Shown: positions 8,974 to 18,460, counted from the first letter of the stretch. The stretch: 64,000 nucleotides of DNA from Coriobacteriia bacterium (GCA_015655215.1 JAATFL010000008.1:22287-86286), one strand, 5' to 3'. Made by a program: numbers and translations. Notes: generated by a model from the sequence alone, not told the origin.

Positions 8974-9582
8974 ATGGTAGACGCGTCCCAAGGGTACGTC
9001 GACCTCACAAAAGAGGTTGAGAGCGTTCGACCAGACGATATGGACATCCCTCGAGAGATCGTCTCCCTCGCCTCGTTCACGGTTCCGATGCTGCTTGACA
9101 TGGTGCATCGCCGAGAAGCCCTTCCGCCTCTGCTCATCATCGGGCGTGAGAACGATGACACGTATGCGGTAGAGCCCATCGAGGAGGAACTGCACGGTGT
9201 CGAGGACATCCTCGCCTATGCCGCGAGACGGATGGAAAACGACGTGCGGGAGGGTGATTCCCGTGCGGATGGGTTTCGGGGGGCCGTTCCCCCGATGCCG
9301 ATCGTCGCCTATGCGATCGCCTACGATGAGCGCGATCCCATCTTCGGGGTGATGCCCGAACCCCAGATGACCCTGCATGTCCTGATGGGTTGCCATGCAT
9401 GCGCCGAGGGCACTGCCGTGAGTCAACCGTATCGACCACGTCTGTTCGGAGGCGCGGTCCTTACCGGTCCCCCTATCATCGAAAGGGGTCCCGACTCCCT
9501 CGTCTATCGTGATGCCATGGCCGAGAAGCCTCCCATGGGTCTGGAGAGTCAAGGAGATATGGGTGGAAACGATGTTGTCTGA
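8974..9582 (+). CDS. Hypothetical cytosolic protein
   Basis: This is a 202-residue protein I do not recognise. It has no signal peptide or membrane segment. It starts at an ATG with GGGGGAA four bases upstream. The middle has the layout helix (TVPMLLDMVHRREALPP), strand (LLIIG), an acidic turn, a helix (ILAYAARRME), then strands PIVAYAIAYDE and TLHVLMGCHACAEG. The CHAC pair might bind metal. Broadly the same helix-strand-acidic-helix-strand order appears in the next gene, so the two could be distant relatives, though this is only a visual impression. The last ~50 residues look disordered. Confidence 0.7.
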   Translation: MVDASQGYVDLTKEVESVRPDDMDIPREIVSLASFTVPMLLDMVHRREALPPLLIIGRENDDTYAVEPIEEELHGVEDILAYAARRMENDVREGDSRADGFRGAVPPMPIVAYAIAYDERDPIFGVMPEPQMTLHVLMGCHACAEGTAVSQPYRPRLFGGAVLTGPPIIERGPDSLVYRDAMAEKPPMGLESQGDMGGNDVV

Positions 9583-9812
9583 GGCTTTTGGGCGAAACCA
9601 GAAGTGGCCTGGTCGCCGTAGGGCGAAAGCCGAGGGTTTATCGATGGCCGTGTCGGGATCGTTGCTATGATGGTAACCTGCTCACCTGAAAGCCGGCCGC
9701 GCCCTCATCGCGCCACTTGGGTTGAATGGGTACAACGCCGCACGCTCTCTTGCGATTTGAACGGCAGGAACGACCTTGCAGGTGCATGGTACCGATTTGA
9801 GAGGAGAGTCCC

Positions 9813-10349
9813 ATGGTCGAGACCGATGAGGACCGCCAGGTAGTCGAGCTGAACGAGGATCTGGAGAAGGTCATCCTCTATGCGTTCAACGAGGCCGAGG
9901 AAAAGCTCTCGGCAGATGACGGTCTCGTTCCCTTCACCATCGTCATGTCAGGGGATAACCTCACCATCGAGGAGCACGGCGGAGAGAATCCCGATGAGTG
10001 GCGCGCATCCGCCCGTCGGGCACTTGTCGGCGACCCGGCTTCCGTCGATGGATATGTTTTCGTCTACGACGGATACGTCGAACTCGAGGATGCCGAGAAC
10101 GGGTCGCAGGATGCGATCATCCTCGAGTTCGCCGAACCCGACGATGAAACCGCCACCGTGCTGTGTCGTCTGTATTCCGAGACCGGCGAGGGGGTCTTCG
10201 AGGTCGAGGAGGAGATCGCCGTAGTGGGCGAGAACGACTCGCTCTATCCCCTGGACTACCATCCGGCGCCGGCGAATCCTCTCTCGGAGGACGAGGTGGA
10301 GGAGGATGGGATCGACGACGAGGAGATGGATGACGAACCCGAGCGGTAG
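9813..10349 (+). CDS. Hypothetical very acidic protein
   Basis: This 178-residue protein of unknown family starts at an ATG with GAGAGGAGAG upstream. It is strongly acidic throughout, with a Glu/Asp-rich tail over the last 25 residues. The core reads as helix (EKVILYAFNEAEEKLS), strand (PFTIVMSG), short turn, helix (WRASARRALVG), then strands GYVFVYDGYVEL, DAIILEFAEP and ATVLCRLYS, suggesting a small alpha/beta domain. No catalytic motif is visible. It lies 230 bases after another unknown gene of similar outline and 240 bases before a DUF4013 membrane protein, with separate promoters likely. Confidence 0.75.
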   Translation: MVETDEDRQVVELNEDLEKVILYAFNEAEEKLSADDGLVPFTIVMSGDNLTIEEHGGENPDEWRASARRALVGDPASVDGYVFVYDGYVELEDAENGSQDAIILEFAEPDDETATVLCRLYSETGEGVFEVEEEIAVVGENDSLYPLDYHPAPANPLSEDEVEEDGIDDEEMDDEPER

Positions 10350-10589
10350 GTCTCGACCATCCGGGTACCTCACGTCCGAGGACCGACGATCCGGCTCCAT
10401 CCCCCATCCCACCGTTTAACGGTTGCATGTTTCCTTCTTAACGGGAAGCGAACGGGCAAAGAGCCTTGATGGACAAGGGTATATGCTTGGGTCATCAACC
10501 GTGAACGCGTGAGTGTCCGTCTGCGCAGGGAACGAGTGCCTCGAAGCAGGGGGCGCCACGAATGCCGCTTTCAGGAGAGGGTGAGCACA

Positions 10590-11702
10590 ATGGAGAACGC
10601 GGGTTATCTCAAACGAGCTTGGCGATCATTGACTGCCGATAAGGAATGGTGGCAGCCGATGATCATCTTTTCCTTGGTGAGCCTCATCCCCATCATTGGA
10701 CCCATCTTGGTGTTGGGCTATGTCCTGGCCTGGTCACGTGAGGCCGCGTGGGGGCTCGATCGGCCCATCTCCCACGGCGTGGGAGACCTGGGCGATATGC
10801 TCAAGCTGGGTTTCTTCGGGACGGTGATCGAGTTCGTCTGGGTGATGGTCCTCATGATCATCGGCGTGGGCCTTGGCTCGCTTCCGAGTTTCCTCGGGTT
10901 TCTCGGGTTCGTCGCTGGACAGGTGCTGCTCATCGGCGGCTTCATGGTCTGCGCGGTTGCCATGCTCCGGGCCACCATCTACAACTCCATCACCCCGGGA
11001 TTCCAACTCAAGATGGCCTGGGAGATGTCCAAGCATGACGGGAAGGGCTTGGGGCGGGTCTTGCTCATCGCCATCGTCTGCTCGCTCATCGTCGGCGTCA
11101 TCTTCTTCCTGTTGCTTCTCCCGGTCCTCGCCGGTGTGGGCATCTTCGCCAGCGGGGTTCTCAGCGGGACGGCCACGCTCACGGCGAGCGTCATCTCGCT
11201 GGGTATCTTCGCCATGCTCTGGGTCATCGTCATCGCGTGTCTCGGCGTGTTCGCCTCGACGCTGATCAGCTTCGTCTTCTTTCGGGCGCTGGGTATGTGG
11301 ATGGAGCAGTTCAAGCCGGCCACCTGGGGTCCATCGCAGCAGCTCCTGCCATTCATGATGGCCCAGCCAGCGGGGGCGGTTCCGACGCAGCCGCAGCAGC
11401 CCCAGCAGCCCCAGCCATCTTCACAGGCACAACCGGCACCCCAGTCGACACCGTTGGAGCCACCGGTCGTGATACCGCCCGTACCCGCGACGGAGGTGCT
11501 ACAACAGGAGAAGCGGCCGATACCGATGCCTCCGGTTCCCGAAGAGGCCACGGCCGTTGTCGACCCGGTGTCAAACGATGAGGACGAGGCGCCAGCGCCC
11601 GTTCCGGCCGAGGGGTCCTCGGGGCTTGCGCCCGACGTGCCGAAGGCGCCTGCCTCCGGTGTCGATGATGGTGGCAAGCCCGATAAGGCCGAACGAGAAT
11701 AG
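10590..11702 (+). CDS. DUF4013 multi-spanning membrane protein with Pro-rich tail
   Basis: This 370-residue protein starts at the ATG at 10590, which has AGGAGAGG upstream. Residues ~25-260 contain about six membrane segments in the DUF4013 pattern: the WWQP start, the IPIIGPILVLGYVLAWSREAAWG first loop, and long Val/Ile/Leu helices. From about residue 270 the chain becomes a disordered tail rich in Pro, Gln, Ala and Glu (QPQQPQQPQPSSQ), ending in the cytosol or periplasm. The function of DUF4013 is unknown. A clear terminator follows, so this is the end of a transcription unit. Confidence 0.8.
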   Translation: MENAGYLKRAWRSLTADKEWWQPMIIFSLVSLIPIIGPILVLGYVLAWSREAAWGLDRPISHGVGDLGDMLKLGFFGTVIEFVWVMVLMIIGVGLGSLPSFLGFLGFVAGQVLLIGGFMVCAVAMLRATIYNSITPGFQLKMAWEMSKHDGKGLGRVLLIAIVCSLIVGVIFFLLLLPVLAGVGIFASGVLSGTATLTASVISLGIFAMLWVIVIACLGVFASTLISFVFFRALGMWMEQFKPATWGPSQQLLPFMMAQPAGAVPTQPQQPQQPQPSSQAQPAPQSTPLEPPVVIPPVPATEVLQQEKRPIPMPPVPEEATAVVDPVSNDEDEAPAPVPAEGSSGLAPDVPKAPASGVDDGGKPDKAERE

Positions 11703-11743
11703 ACCTCGAGCCGTCTGATTTGCTCCGTATGCAGTATCGTTTT

Positions 11744-11781
11744 GGCAGGTGGGGTCCTTAGAGGCCCTGCCTGCTTTTTTT
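11744..11781 (+). terminator. Rho-independent terminator
   Basis: GGCAGG-T-GGGTCC pairs with GGCCCTGCCTGC around a short TTAGA loop and is followed by seven T (11775-11781). It lies 42 bases after the DUF4013 gene and marks the end of that unit. Confidence 0.85.
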
Positions 11782-11873
11782 AGGCGGTATCTTATGCAGA
11801 TGCCTGGACACGGGGTACGTGTGCAAGTACCGTTGTCTTGTGCAAGTCGATGGATGCGTTGAGGAGCTCGGAC

Positions 11874-13679
11874 ATGTCGCAGATGCGCCCCAATAAGAAG
11901 CCCGTCACTCCTGAGGTGACGATGGAGGACCTGCAGGCCGAAAGTTCCTACGGCCAGTTGGTTGCATCGTCATGTCGTCGATTCTGGTGGTTGACGGGTG
12001 ACCTCGAGATAACCCTCGGCCTTTGGGCTATCGTCGTCGGTATCGTCTGCATGGCATTTCCCATCGACAGCGTGTCATCGGTGTTAGGTTGGCTACTGCT
12101 CGGGGCGTCCCTCGTCGTGCTCGTGGTCGTACCCATCGCATTGAGAAGCCGCGTGGTCCTTCCCTCGGGAGTCTGCCTTTCCGCGCGTCCTCGACAGGCT
12201 CCACTCTCCGGTCTTCTCACGGCATCCGCCCTGCTCTATGGTGGCGTCGCGATATATGCCATGCACTATGTCACCACATATCAGCCAACCATCGTCGTGG
12301 CATCATGCGCTGCCCTTGCTGCGACAGGGGCCTATGCCCTATCTGGATGCACCAGGCACTTCCTGCTTGCAGCATGGCTTCAGGTGATGATACCCTTCGT
12401 GTTCGAGAAGGCTACGGCCTTTGTGGCTTCCGGTGTCTTTGGGGCACAGGCTATCTACGGGTCCTCGGGTATCGTGGGGATCCTCGGTCTCGGAGAAGCC
12501 CTTCCCTTTGCCCTCTCGATCATCTCGGTCGGGGTCGCGGTGCTCCTCTGCGGGGTCGTGGCGTTTACATCAGGGCTCATCGGTCGTGTCGTCGCACGTG
12601 CCGAGAAGGACGAGGCCATTCGGCTCATCGGCCTTCTCGCTGGTGATGATGGGCAGATGAGGTTTCTCTCCGTCGTCTATCTCGTGCGGAATCCTGAGCC
12701 TGCGACCGTGATCCAGCTGCTGCGCACGTCCGATGACGAGAACATCGCCATCGCACGCACGGCCCGCCTTGCGCTCACCCAGGTGTGGGGCCCCACGGCC
12801 GATGAGATGCTCGACTGGTATCTCGGCAGATCGAACCTACGGGGCAAGACCCCCATCGAGTTCACGACGGGGGAGTGGCACCTCATCGACCAGGAGCGTC
12901 GGCGCTTTGAGAAGAACGAGGACGATCGGCGGCACGCCGTGGTTCAGGCGTTCATCACCCAGTCGGCCGATGCACCTGCGCTTTCCGAGCGCCTCATCGG
13001 ACTTACGAACCTTGCTGGTTCGGAGCGTCCGATCGCATGTGCCGCGGCAGAGCTGCTGGGGTCGACCCGGCAGGCTAGCGCATACCGTCGCCTCGTCGAA
13101 CTCATCGTCACCTCTGATGGTGACCGAGAGATGGCCCGTGCCGCGACCAATGGATTCACCGGTGCGAACTCCGAGGCGGTCTCCCATCTGCTTCCCCTCT
13201 ACGGTGACCGGCGCGAGTGGGTTCGGGTGTGTGGCATCGATGCGTTGCTCGGGTTGATCGAGACGCTCTCCGGATTCGACTCGAGGGAGGTGGCGCATGC
13301 GCGGGAGTTGGCGCGCACAGAGGTGTTCTCGCTCGTTGCAGATTCGCATGCGGTGACCCGCGGCCTTTCCCAACGGCTACTCGAAGGCTATGGGGCCGAC
13401 GCGGTCCCGGTGCTTGAGAGGAACTGTCATGATGCGGCACCCCTCGTGAGGGCTCAGGCCCTGATAACCCTTACCCACGTCGACGAGACGGTCGCTGCCC
13501 CCTTTGTCTACGACGCGCTCATCGACCCCCGCGCACACGTACGCGGTGCTGCCATCTACTGCGCCGAGGAACTACGTCTTTTTCGCGCGGTCGATCGGGT
13601 CGCCGTGCTGGTGAACGACCCTTCGGCCGCCGTCGCCGCCTTGGCTAATCAATATCTGCTGATGATGCAGGACTGGTAA
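11874..13679 (+). CDS. Membrane protein with C-terminal HEAT/armadillo-like repeats
   Basis: This is a 601-residue protein. The start at 11874 is favoured over upstream codons because GAGGAG lies 7 bases before it. Residues ~35-250 hold about six membrane helices. From about 255 to the end it is a string of amphipathic helix pairs typical of HEAT/armadillo solenoids, for example the segments around AIARTARLALTQV, RPIACAAAELLGS, WVRVCGIDALLGLIE, PLVRAQALITLTHV and AHVRGAAIYCAEEL. Such solenoids usually bind proteins. No enzymatic domain is seen. It may be a scaffold at the membrane; I do not know its partner. It has its own promoter region after the terminator at 11744-11781. Confidence 0.75.
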   Translation: MSQMRPNKKPVTPEVTMEDLQAESSYGQLVASSCRRFWWLTGDLEITLGLWAIVVGIVCMAFPIDSVSSVLGWLLLGASLVVLVVVPIALRSRVVLPSGVCLSARPRQAPLSGLLTASALLYGGVAIYAMHYVTTYQPTIVVASCAALAATGAYALSGCTRHFLLAAWLQVMIPFVFEKATAFVASGVFGAQAIYGSSGIVGILGLGEALPFALSIISVGVAVLLCGVVAFTSGLIGRVVARAEKDEAIRLIGLLAGDDGQMRFLSVVYLVRNPEPATVIQLLRTSDDENIAIARTARLALTQVWGPTADEMLDWYLGRSNLRGKTPIEFTTGEWHLIDQERRRFEKNEDDRRHAVVQAFITQSADAPALSERLIGLTNLAGSERPIACAAAELLGSTRQASAYRRLVELIVTSDGDREMARAATNGFTGANSEAVSHLLPLYGDRREWVRVCGIDALLGLIETLSGFDSREVAHARELARTEVFSLVADSHAVTRGLSQRLLEGYGADAVPVLERNCHDAAPLVRAQALITLTHVDETVAAPFVYDALIDPRAHVRGAAIYCAEELRLFRAVDRVAVLVNDPSAAVAALANQYLLMMQDW

Positions 13680-14003
13680 CTTGGCGACACGGCCGGCCGG
13701 TACGTCCGTTGCGGCTCCATGGTTGGATAGCCGTTAGATATATGTGAAAGCGGGAGCTGTGGGCGTCAGGCTCGATTGCCATGCTCTACCTACAGGGCAC
13801 GGCAGCATGGGGCACCTGTGGAAGGAGGAGAGGCGCAGTCGTCGGCGTGACGAGACGGTGCGGTGTGGCCGTTACCGGCCACACCGCTCGGCGGACTGGT
13901 TTTGCCAGGGAACCGGTTCGATGGTAAGGTTCATGAGTTCATTTCCTGTCCCGGGTTCTGCCTTCATGGCCCCGGGGCCGTTTAGCCCAGAGGAGGTGAC
14001 TAT
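13680..14003 (+). promoter_or_regulatory. Leader/promoter region of the rpsF operon
   Basis: This 324-base gap has no credible gene. It contains a GC-rich hairpin with 11-bp arms (13860-13870 and 13877-13887, GCGGTGTGGCC and its complement, loop GTTACC) without a clear T-run, followed by a long untranslated stretch before rpsF. Leaders of rpsF operons can carry an S6:S18 autoregulatory element. I could not identify one with confidence. The region ends in GAGGAGGTGAC, a near-perfect ribosome site. Confidence 0.5.
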
Positions 14004-14297
14004 ATGAAGGCCTATGAAATGCTGTTTTTTGTCAGTCCGACACTCGACGATGAGACACGTCTGGCAACGATGAAGCGTGTTGACACCACGGTTACCGGCA
14101 ACGGTGGTATCGTGGACGGTGTCGAAGATTGGGGCAAGCGCAAGCTCGCCTTTGAGGTGAACGGCCTCACCGATGGCAATTACACCCTTATCAACTTCCA
14201 CATGGATCCCGCTGCCATAGCCGAGCTCGACCGCATCATGCGCATCACCGATGCGATTGCCCGTTTTATGATCGTCCGTCGCGACGATCGGGCGTAG
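14004..14297 (+). CDS. rpsF: 30S ribosomal protein S6
   Basis: This 97-residue protein has the full S6 fold: the MKAYEMLFFVSPTLDDE start, the GGIVDGVEDWGKRKLAFEV strand-turn with the conserved lysine/arginine pair, and the IMRITDAIARFMIVRRDD end. S6 binds 16S rRNA in the platform of the small subunit together with S18, encoded two genes downstream. The start has an excellent GAGGAGGTGA site. It is the first gene of rpsF-ssb-rpsR-DUF2232-rplI-dnaB, a standard bacterial order, with 69 bases to ssb. Confidence 0.98.
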   Translation: MKAYEMLFFVSPTLDDETRLATMKRVDTTVTGNGGIVDGVEDWGKRKLAFEVNGLTDGNYTLINFHMDPAAIAELDRIMRITDAIARFMIVRRDDRA

Positions 14298-14366
14298 GGC
14301 GATGCAGGCTGCGATGCCCCACGGTATCGCATCGACACGGATGAATCGAAAGGGAAGTGGTTTACG

Positions 14367-14798
14367 ATGAGCATCAATCGCGTGAACATCACCGGCAACC
14401 TCACCCGCGACCCCGAGCTGCGCACCACGGCGTCCGGCATGGCCATCATGAACCTCGGCGTGGCCGTCAACGACCGTCGCAAGAACCCCCAGAGCGGCGA
14501 GTGGGAGGACAGTCCCAACTTCATCGATTGCACGATGTTCGGGACCCGCGCCGAGGCCGTGAGCCGCTTCCTGTCCAAGGGATCCAAAGTGGCCATCGAG
14601 GGAAAGCTCCGCTGGCATCAGTGGGAGACCAGCGACGGCCAGAAGCGCAGCAAGGTCGATGTCATCATCGACGAGATCGAGTTCATGACCGGACGCGGCG
14701 ATGGCGCCGGCGCCCCCTCGGCGGCTCCCCGCGCCACGGCGAGCGCTCCAGCCGCACCCGTCGATGCGGTCTATGACGATGAGGATATCCCGTTCTAA
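14367..14798 (+). CDS. ssb: Single-stranded DNA-binding protein
   Basis: This is a 143-residue SSB. The OB-fold comprises residues 1-105, beginning MSINRVNITGNLTRDPELR and including FIDCTMFGTRAEAV and KVAIEGKLRWHQWE. A short Ala/Pro/Ser linker leads to the acidic tip DDEDIPF, the conserved peptide that recruits replication and repair partners. It protects single-stranded DNA during replication and repair. Its place between rpsF and rpsR is the usual one. The linker is shorter than in many actinobacterial SSBs. Confidence 0.98.
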   Translation: MSINRVNITGNLTRDPELRTTASGMAIMNLGVAVNDRRKNPQSGEWEDSPNFIDCTMFGTRAEAVSRFLSKGSKVAIEGKLRWHQWETSDGQKRSKVDVIIDEIEFMTGRGDGAGAPSAAPRATASAPAAPVDAVYDDEDIPF

Positions 14799-14864
14799 TC
14801 AAACACAGGTGATGATGGGTTATCCGCCATCACCATCGCTATGCACGTGAAGGAGGTAAGGATC

Positions 14865-15125
14865 ATGGCTGAATATGTTCGCCCGCCACGCCGCAAGTAT
14901 TGCCAGTTCTGCAAAGACGACGTGAAGCTCATCGATTACAAGGAGACCCAGCTGCTGCGCAAGTACATGACCGACCGCGGCAAGATCAAGCCCCGCCGCG
15001 TCACGGGCGTGTGCACGCAGCATCAGCACGCGCTTGCCATGGCCATCAAGCGTGCGCGCGAGATGGCTCTCGTCCCCTACACCGTACCGGTGGTCAGTGG
15101 ACGTGTCGATCGTCGGAGCCATTAG
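14865..15125 (+). CDS. rpsR: 30S ribosomal protein S18, zinc-cysteine form
   Basis: This 86-residue S18 starts at the ATG at 14865, preceded by AAGGAGGT. The N-terminal RRKYCQFC and the later GVCTQHQH supply the Cys/His set of the zinc-binding form of S18. Many genomes also carry a cysteine-free copy for zinc limitation; none is present in this window. The central [26 protein letters not shown] is the conserved rRNA-binding part. It binds next to S6 in the platform. It lies 66 bases after ssb and 6 bases before the DUF2232 gene, so it is co-transcribed. Confidence 0.98.
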   Translation: MAEYVRPPRRKYCQFCKDDVKLIDYKETQLLRKYMTDRGKIKPRRVTGVCTQHQHALAMAIKRAREMALVPYTVPVVSGRVDRRSH

Positions 15126-15131
15126 CCTCTC

Positions 15132-16142
15132 ATGGAACCTGTCGATCAGCAAACCGGTAGCACCAGACGACTCTTCCCCAACCGAGGCGTTGGGTCGCTT
15201 GCGGCCATCTGTTTGCTCGGGGGCGCCTGCGCCGTTGGCGTTCCCGTCATCGGTGCGCCCATCATCGCCTTCGCGGCAACCGCACTCGTCGAGAGGAGAC
15301 GCACCGGCTATGCTCTGATCGCCGCACTGCTCGGGGCATCGCTGGGATTCTTCTTCGACGTCAGCCTCGGTGCGATCGGGGTGGTCGTCGCACTGAGTTC
15401 GATAGGCGTCGCGTTGATCGGGGTACGTCATCTCAACCAACTGCTCGTCATCGGCTGGGGGGTGCTCACGGCGGCACTGTTCGCCGCCAGCGATGCGATC
15501 GTTCTGGCCCTTACGGCAGGTACGACGATCTGGGACTTCATGTCAACGACGATCGACGAGGTGCTTCAGACAACCGAGGCGGCTGGCGCGATGACCGCCG
15601 ACGTGGCGACACAGATCGGACAATGGCACACCATCATCATCTGGATGTGGCCTTTCGCGTACATCTTCCAGGCGTCGGTCATCGTAGGACTCGCGTTGCT
15701 TGCCTGTTTGGCGATGCGCCGACGTACCGCATCTGCCGAGCAGGTGGTCGATGGTGCAGGCGTCCCCCGTCTTGGGCAGCTCGACCTTTCGCTACACGTG
15801 CTCTGGCCTCTTATCCTCGGGTGCGTTTGCGTCGCCCTTGGGCTCGTGCAAGGGACAGCCAAGGACCTTCTCCTGGCAGTGGGCATTGACACGCTTCTCG
15901 GTGTGCGGCTGCTCCTGGTCATACAGGGACTCGCCGTATTCACTCACATGCTCGATCGTACGAAGGCATCGATGCCGGCGCGTGTGCTCATGTACGTGCT
16001 CACCATGTTCATGGAGATCTCGTTCTTCGCCGTGAGCTTGGTCGGGTTACTCGATTTCTGGATGAACTTCCGTCATCTTCCGCGCGCGGGGTCATCCAAG
16101 TACGATGACGTGACACCCCCGGATTCGACAGGGTGTGAATGA
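15132..16142 (+). CDS. DUF2232 (YybS-like) membrane protein
   Basis: This 336-residue protein has about eight predicted membrane segments. It is placed between rpsR and rplI, exactly where YybS/DUF2232 proteins occur in many Gram-positive bacteria. The C-terminal helices with a GVRLLLVIQGLAVFTHMLDR-type block match the family. Its biochemical role is unknown; some relatives look like S-components of transporters. The ribosome site before 15132 is weak, which suggests translation coupled to rpsR (stop 6 bases upstream). Confidence 0.85.
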   Translation: MEPVDQQTGSTRRLFPNRGVGSLAAICLLGGACAVGVPVIGAPIIAFAATALVERRRTGYALIAALLGASLGFFFDVSLGAIGVVVALSSIGVALIGVRHLNQLLVIGWGVLTAALFAASDAIVLALTAGTTIWDFMSTTIDEVLQTTEAAGAMTADVATQIGQWHTIIIWMWPFAYIFQASVIVGLALLACLAMRRRTASAEQVVDGAGVPRLGQLDLSLHVLWPLILGCVCVALGLVQGTAKDLLLAVGIDTLLGVRLLLVIQGLAVFTHMLDRTKASMPARVLMYVLTMFMEISFFAVSLVGLLDFWMNFRHLPRAGSSKYDDVTPPDSTGCE

Positions 16143-16194
16143 AGGTTGAACAACCGGGAGGTCCATCGTCCCGGTATCACAAAGAGGAGTAACA

Positions 16195-16746
16195 ATGAAA
16201 GTCATTCTGTTGCAGGAGCTAAAGGGCAAGGGAGGCGAGGGCAACATCGTGGATGTTGCGCAGGGATTCGCCGTCAACTACCTGTTCCCGCGCGGTATCG
16301 CCCAACAGGCGACCCCGGGAAACATCAAGCAACTTGAGGCTCGTGGCCATAACATCGAGAAGCGCGAACTCTCTCGCACCACCGATGCGGCACGGATTCA
16401 AGGGGCGTTGGACGGCAAGACGGTAACCATCCCCGCGCGCGTGGGCGAGGAGGGCCAGCTCTTCGGGTCGATCACCTCCACTCAGGTGGCCGAGGCCATC
16501 GCCGATCAACTTGGCGTGCCGGTCGATCGCAAGAAGGTCGTCGTGGCCCATCCCATCAAGACCGCTGGCACACATGACGTGACGGTGGATATCTACCGCG
16601 AGCTGAAGGCGACCGTCACCGTGAACATCATCGACGAGAAGGAAGCGGCTTCGCTCGTCGAGGCTTCCGAGATCATCGTCGAGGAGGTCGTCGTCGAGGA
16701 GGTCGTCGTCGAGTCCACACAGGTCATCGAGACCGACGCCGAGTAG
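16195..16746 (+). CDS. rplI: 50S ribosomal protein L9 with acidic tail
   Basis: This 183-residue protein starts MKVILLQELKGKGGEGNIVDVAQGFAVNYLFPRG, the L9 signature. A long connecting helix and the C-terminal domain (LFGSITSTQVAEAI, VDRKKVVVAHPIKTAGTHDVTV) follow. Bacterial L9 is usually about 150 residues; here about 30 extra residues form an acidic tail with a repeated EEVVV unit (DNA unit of 15 bases, twice, around 16677-16712). L9 binds 23S rRNA near L1 and affects frame maintenance. The start has an AAAGAGGAG site. It belongs to the operon ending in dnaB. Confidence 0.97.
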   Translation: MKVILLQELKGKGGEGNIVDVAQGFAVNYLFPRGIAQQATPGNIKQLEARGHNIEKRELSRTTDAARIQGALDGKTVTIPARVGEEGQLFGSITSTQVAEAIADQLGVPVDRKKVVVAHPIKTAGTHDVTVDIYRELKATVTVNIIDEKEAASLVEASEIIVEEVVVEEVVVESTQVIETDAE

Positions 16747-17011
16747 TCGCGATCTCTCCCGATATCCGTCTTGCTGCGGTGGGTGTGGATATCGACTGAA
16801 TTGACACGAGGGTGCATGTCCATGAGGGTTCCTATCCCTGCGTAGAGCGGTGGCTAGGGGCCCTTTGGCTTGGTCCCGTCCAGGTGTCATGTGATGTCTT
16901 GCCACATCGGCGTGCCGAAGAGCCGGTCCCCCTCCCTTACCCGCGGGGTCTCCCGCGCGTCGTTGCAACGAGACTAGTATCATGGTCGCTATCACGATCG
17001 GAAGGTGGACA

Positions 17012-18403
17012 ATGGCCGTAAACGATTTCTCCCTTGGCGCGATGAGCCAGGGTACCCCCGGGCTCAATCGGGTGATGCCGCAGAACCTCGACGCCGAGAG
17101 GGCGGTACTTGCCGCGATGATCCTCTCGAAAGAGGTGGTCGAGGATATCGTCGCGCGCATGAAGCCGGACCACTTCTACCGGCCGGCGCATCAAAAGATC
17201 TTCACAGCCATCAGCGAGCTCGTCGAGCGAGGCGTTCCCGTCGACCAGCTGTCCCTTGCCGATCACCTCGCAGCCTTAGGCGAACTCGATGCCACGGGTG
17301 GCAAGCCGTACATCATCGAGCTCGCCAATAACTCGTTCGCGCTGGCGAACTGGTCCAACCACGTCGAGATCGTCAAGCGCTGCGCCCTTCTCAGGGATCT
17401 CATCCGAGCGAGCACGCGCATCACGGCCCTGGGTTACGATGCCCCCGATGACCTCGATTCGGTGGTCGAGGAGTCCGAGAAACTCATCCTCGAGGTCACC
17501 AACAAGCGGGTCGAGAGCAACTTCAAGGACATATCGACGTTGCTGACCGAGGCGTTTGACCAGCTGGGGGAGCTTGCCAAACAGCAATCGCACCTGGTGG
17601 GCGTACCGACCGGCTTCTCGGACCTCGATGTCATGCTGACCGGTCTGCGGTCCGGCGAGCTCATCATCATCGCGGCACGTCCCGCAGTGGGTAAGACGGC
17701 GTTCGCACTCAACCTGGCCGTGAACGCGGCGAAGGCCGGTATCACGGTGGCGCTCTTCTCGCTGGAGATGGATGCGGAGCAGCTCGTGCAGCGCATCCTG
17801 TGCACGGAGGCAAGCGTCAGCTTGAGCGACGTGCGATCCGGCCGTATCCCGTCGGACGCATGGGTCATCCTCACCGAGGCGGCCAACACGCTCTCCAACT
17901 GCAGCATCTTCATCGATGATACGCCGGCGGCCTCGATACTCGAGATCAAGGCGAAGGCGCGACGTCAGCTTCACAACGTGGAGAGGGGAAAGGGGCTCGT
18001 CATCGTGGACTATCTACAGCTCATGCAACCGCAGACCGCGCGGCGCGACGGCAACCGTGCTGTCGAGGTGGCTGAGATGTCCCGTGGACTCAAGATACTC
18101 GCCAAGGAGCTGGGTATGCCGGTCATCGCCCTGTCCCAGCTGTCGCGTGCTGTCGAGAGTCGAACCGGTAAGCGCCCGCAACTCTCCGACCTGCGCGAAT
18201 CCGGTTCCATCGAGCAAGATGCCGACATCGTCGCCTTCATCGACCGGTCCGTCGACGAGGCGGAGGCAGGTGCCAACGGCCGTCCAGAGCTCGGTACGGC
18301 CGAGATAATCGTGGCCAAGCATCGCAACGGGCCCGTGGGTCGGGTGACGCTCTCGTTCGTGGACCGCTACACGAAGTTCACCAACTTCGCATCGCATCTG
18401 TAG
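17012..18403 (+). CDS. dnaB: Replicative DNA helicase
   Basis: This 463-residue protein starts at the ATG at 17012, which has GGAAGGTGG upstream. The N-terminal helical domain begins MPQNLDAERAVLAAMI (about 25-40). The RecA-like motor has Walker A ARPAVGKT, the ALFSLEMDAEQL block, Walker B-type GLVIVDYLQLM, the switch region IALSQLSRAVESR and the terminal KHRNGPVG arginine-finger region. It unwinds DNA at the replication fork as a hexamer. It is complete, with no intein, which DnaB sometimes carries. It is the last gene of the rpsF cluster, 265 bases after rplI, so it may also have its own promoter. Confidence 0.98.
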   Translation: MAVNDFSLGAMSQGTPGLNRVMPQNLDAERAVLAAMILSKEVVEDIVARMKPDHFYRPAHQKIFTAISELVERGVPVDQLSLADHLAALGELDATGGKPYIIELANNSFALANWSNHVEIVKRCALLRDLIRASTRITALGYDAPDDLDSVVEESEKLILEVTNKRVESNFKDISTLLTEAFDQLGELAKQQSHLVGVPTGFSDLDVMLTGLRSGELIIIAARPAVGKTAFALNLAVNAAKAGITVALFSLEMDAEQLVQRILCTEASVSLSDVRSGRIPSDAWVILTEAANTLSNCSIFIDDTPAASILEIKAKARRQLHNVERGKGLVIVDYLQLMQPQTARRDGNRAVEVAEMSRGLKILAKELGMPVIALSQLSRAVESRTGKRPQLSDLRESGSIEQDADIVAFIDRSVDEAEAGANGRPELGTAEIIVAKHRNGPVGRVTLSFVDRYTKFTNFASHL

Positions 18404-18460
18404 CCTCTCCGTCCCGTGAAGCGGGTGTGCCCGGCGCCTTTGCGAGAGGATCGGGCACCT

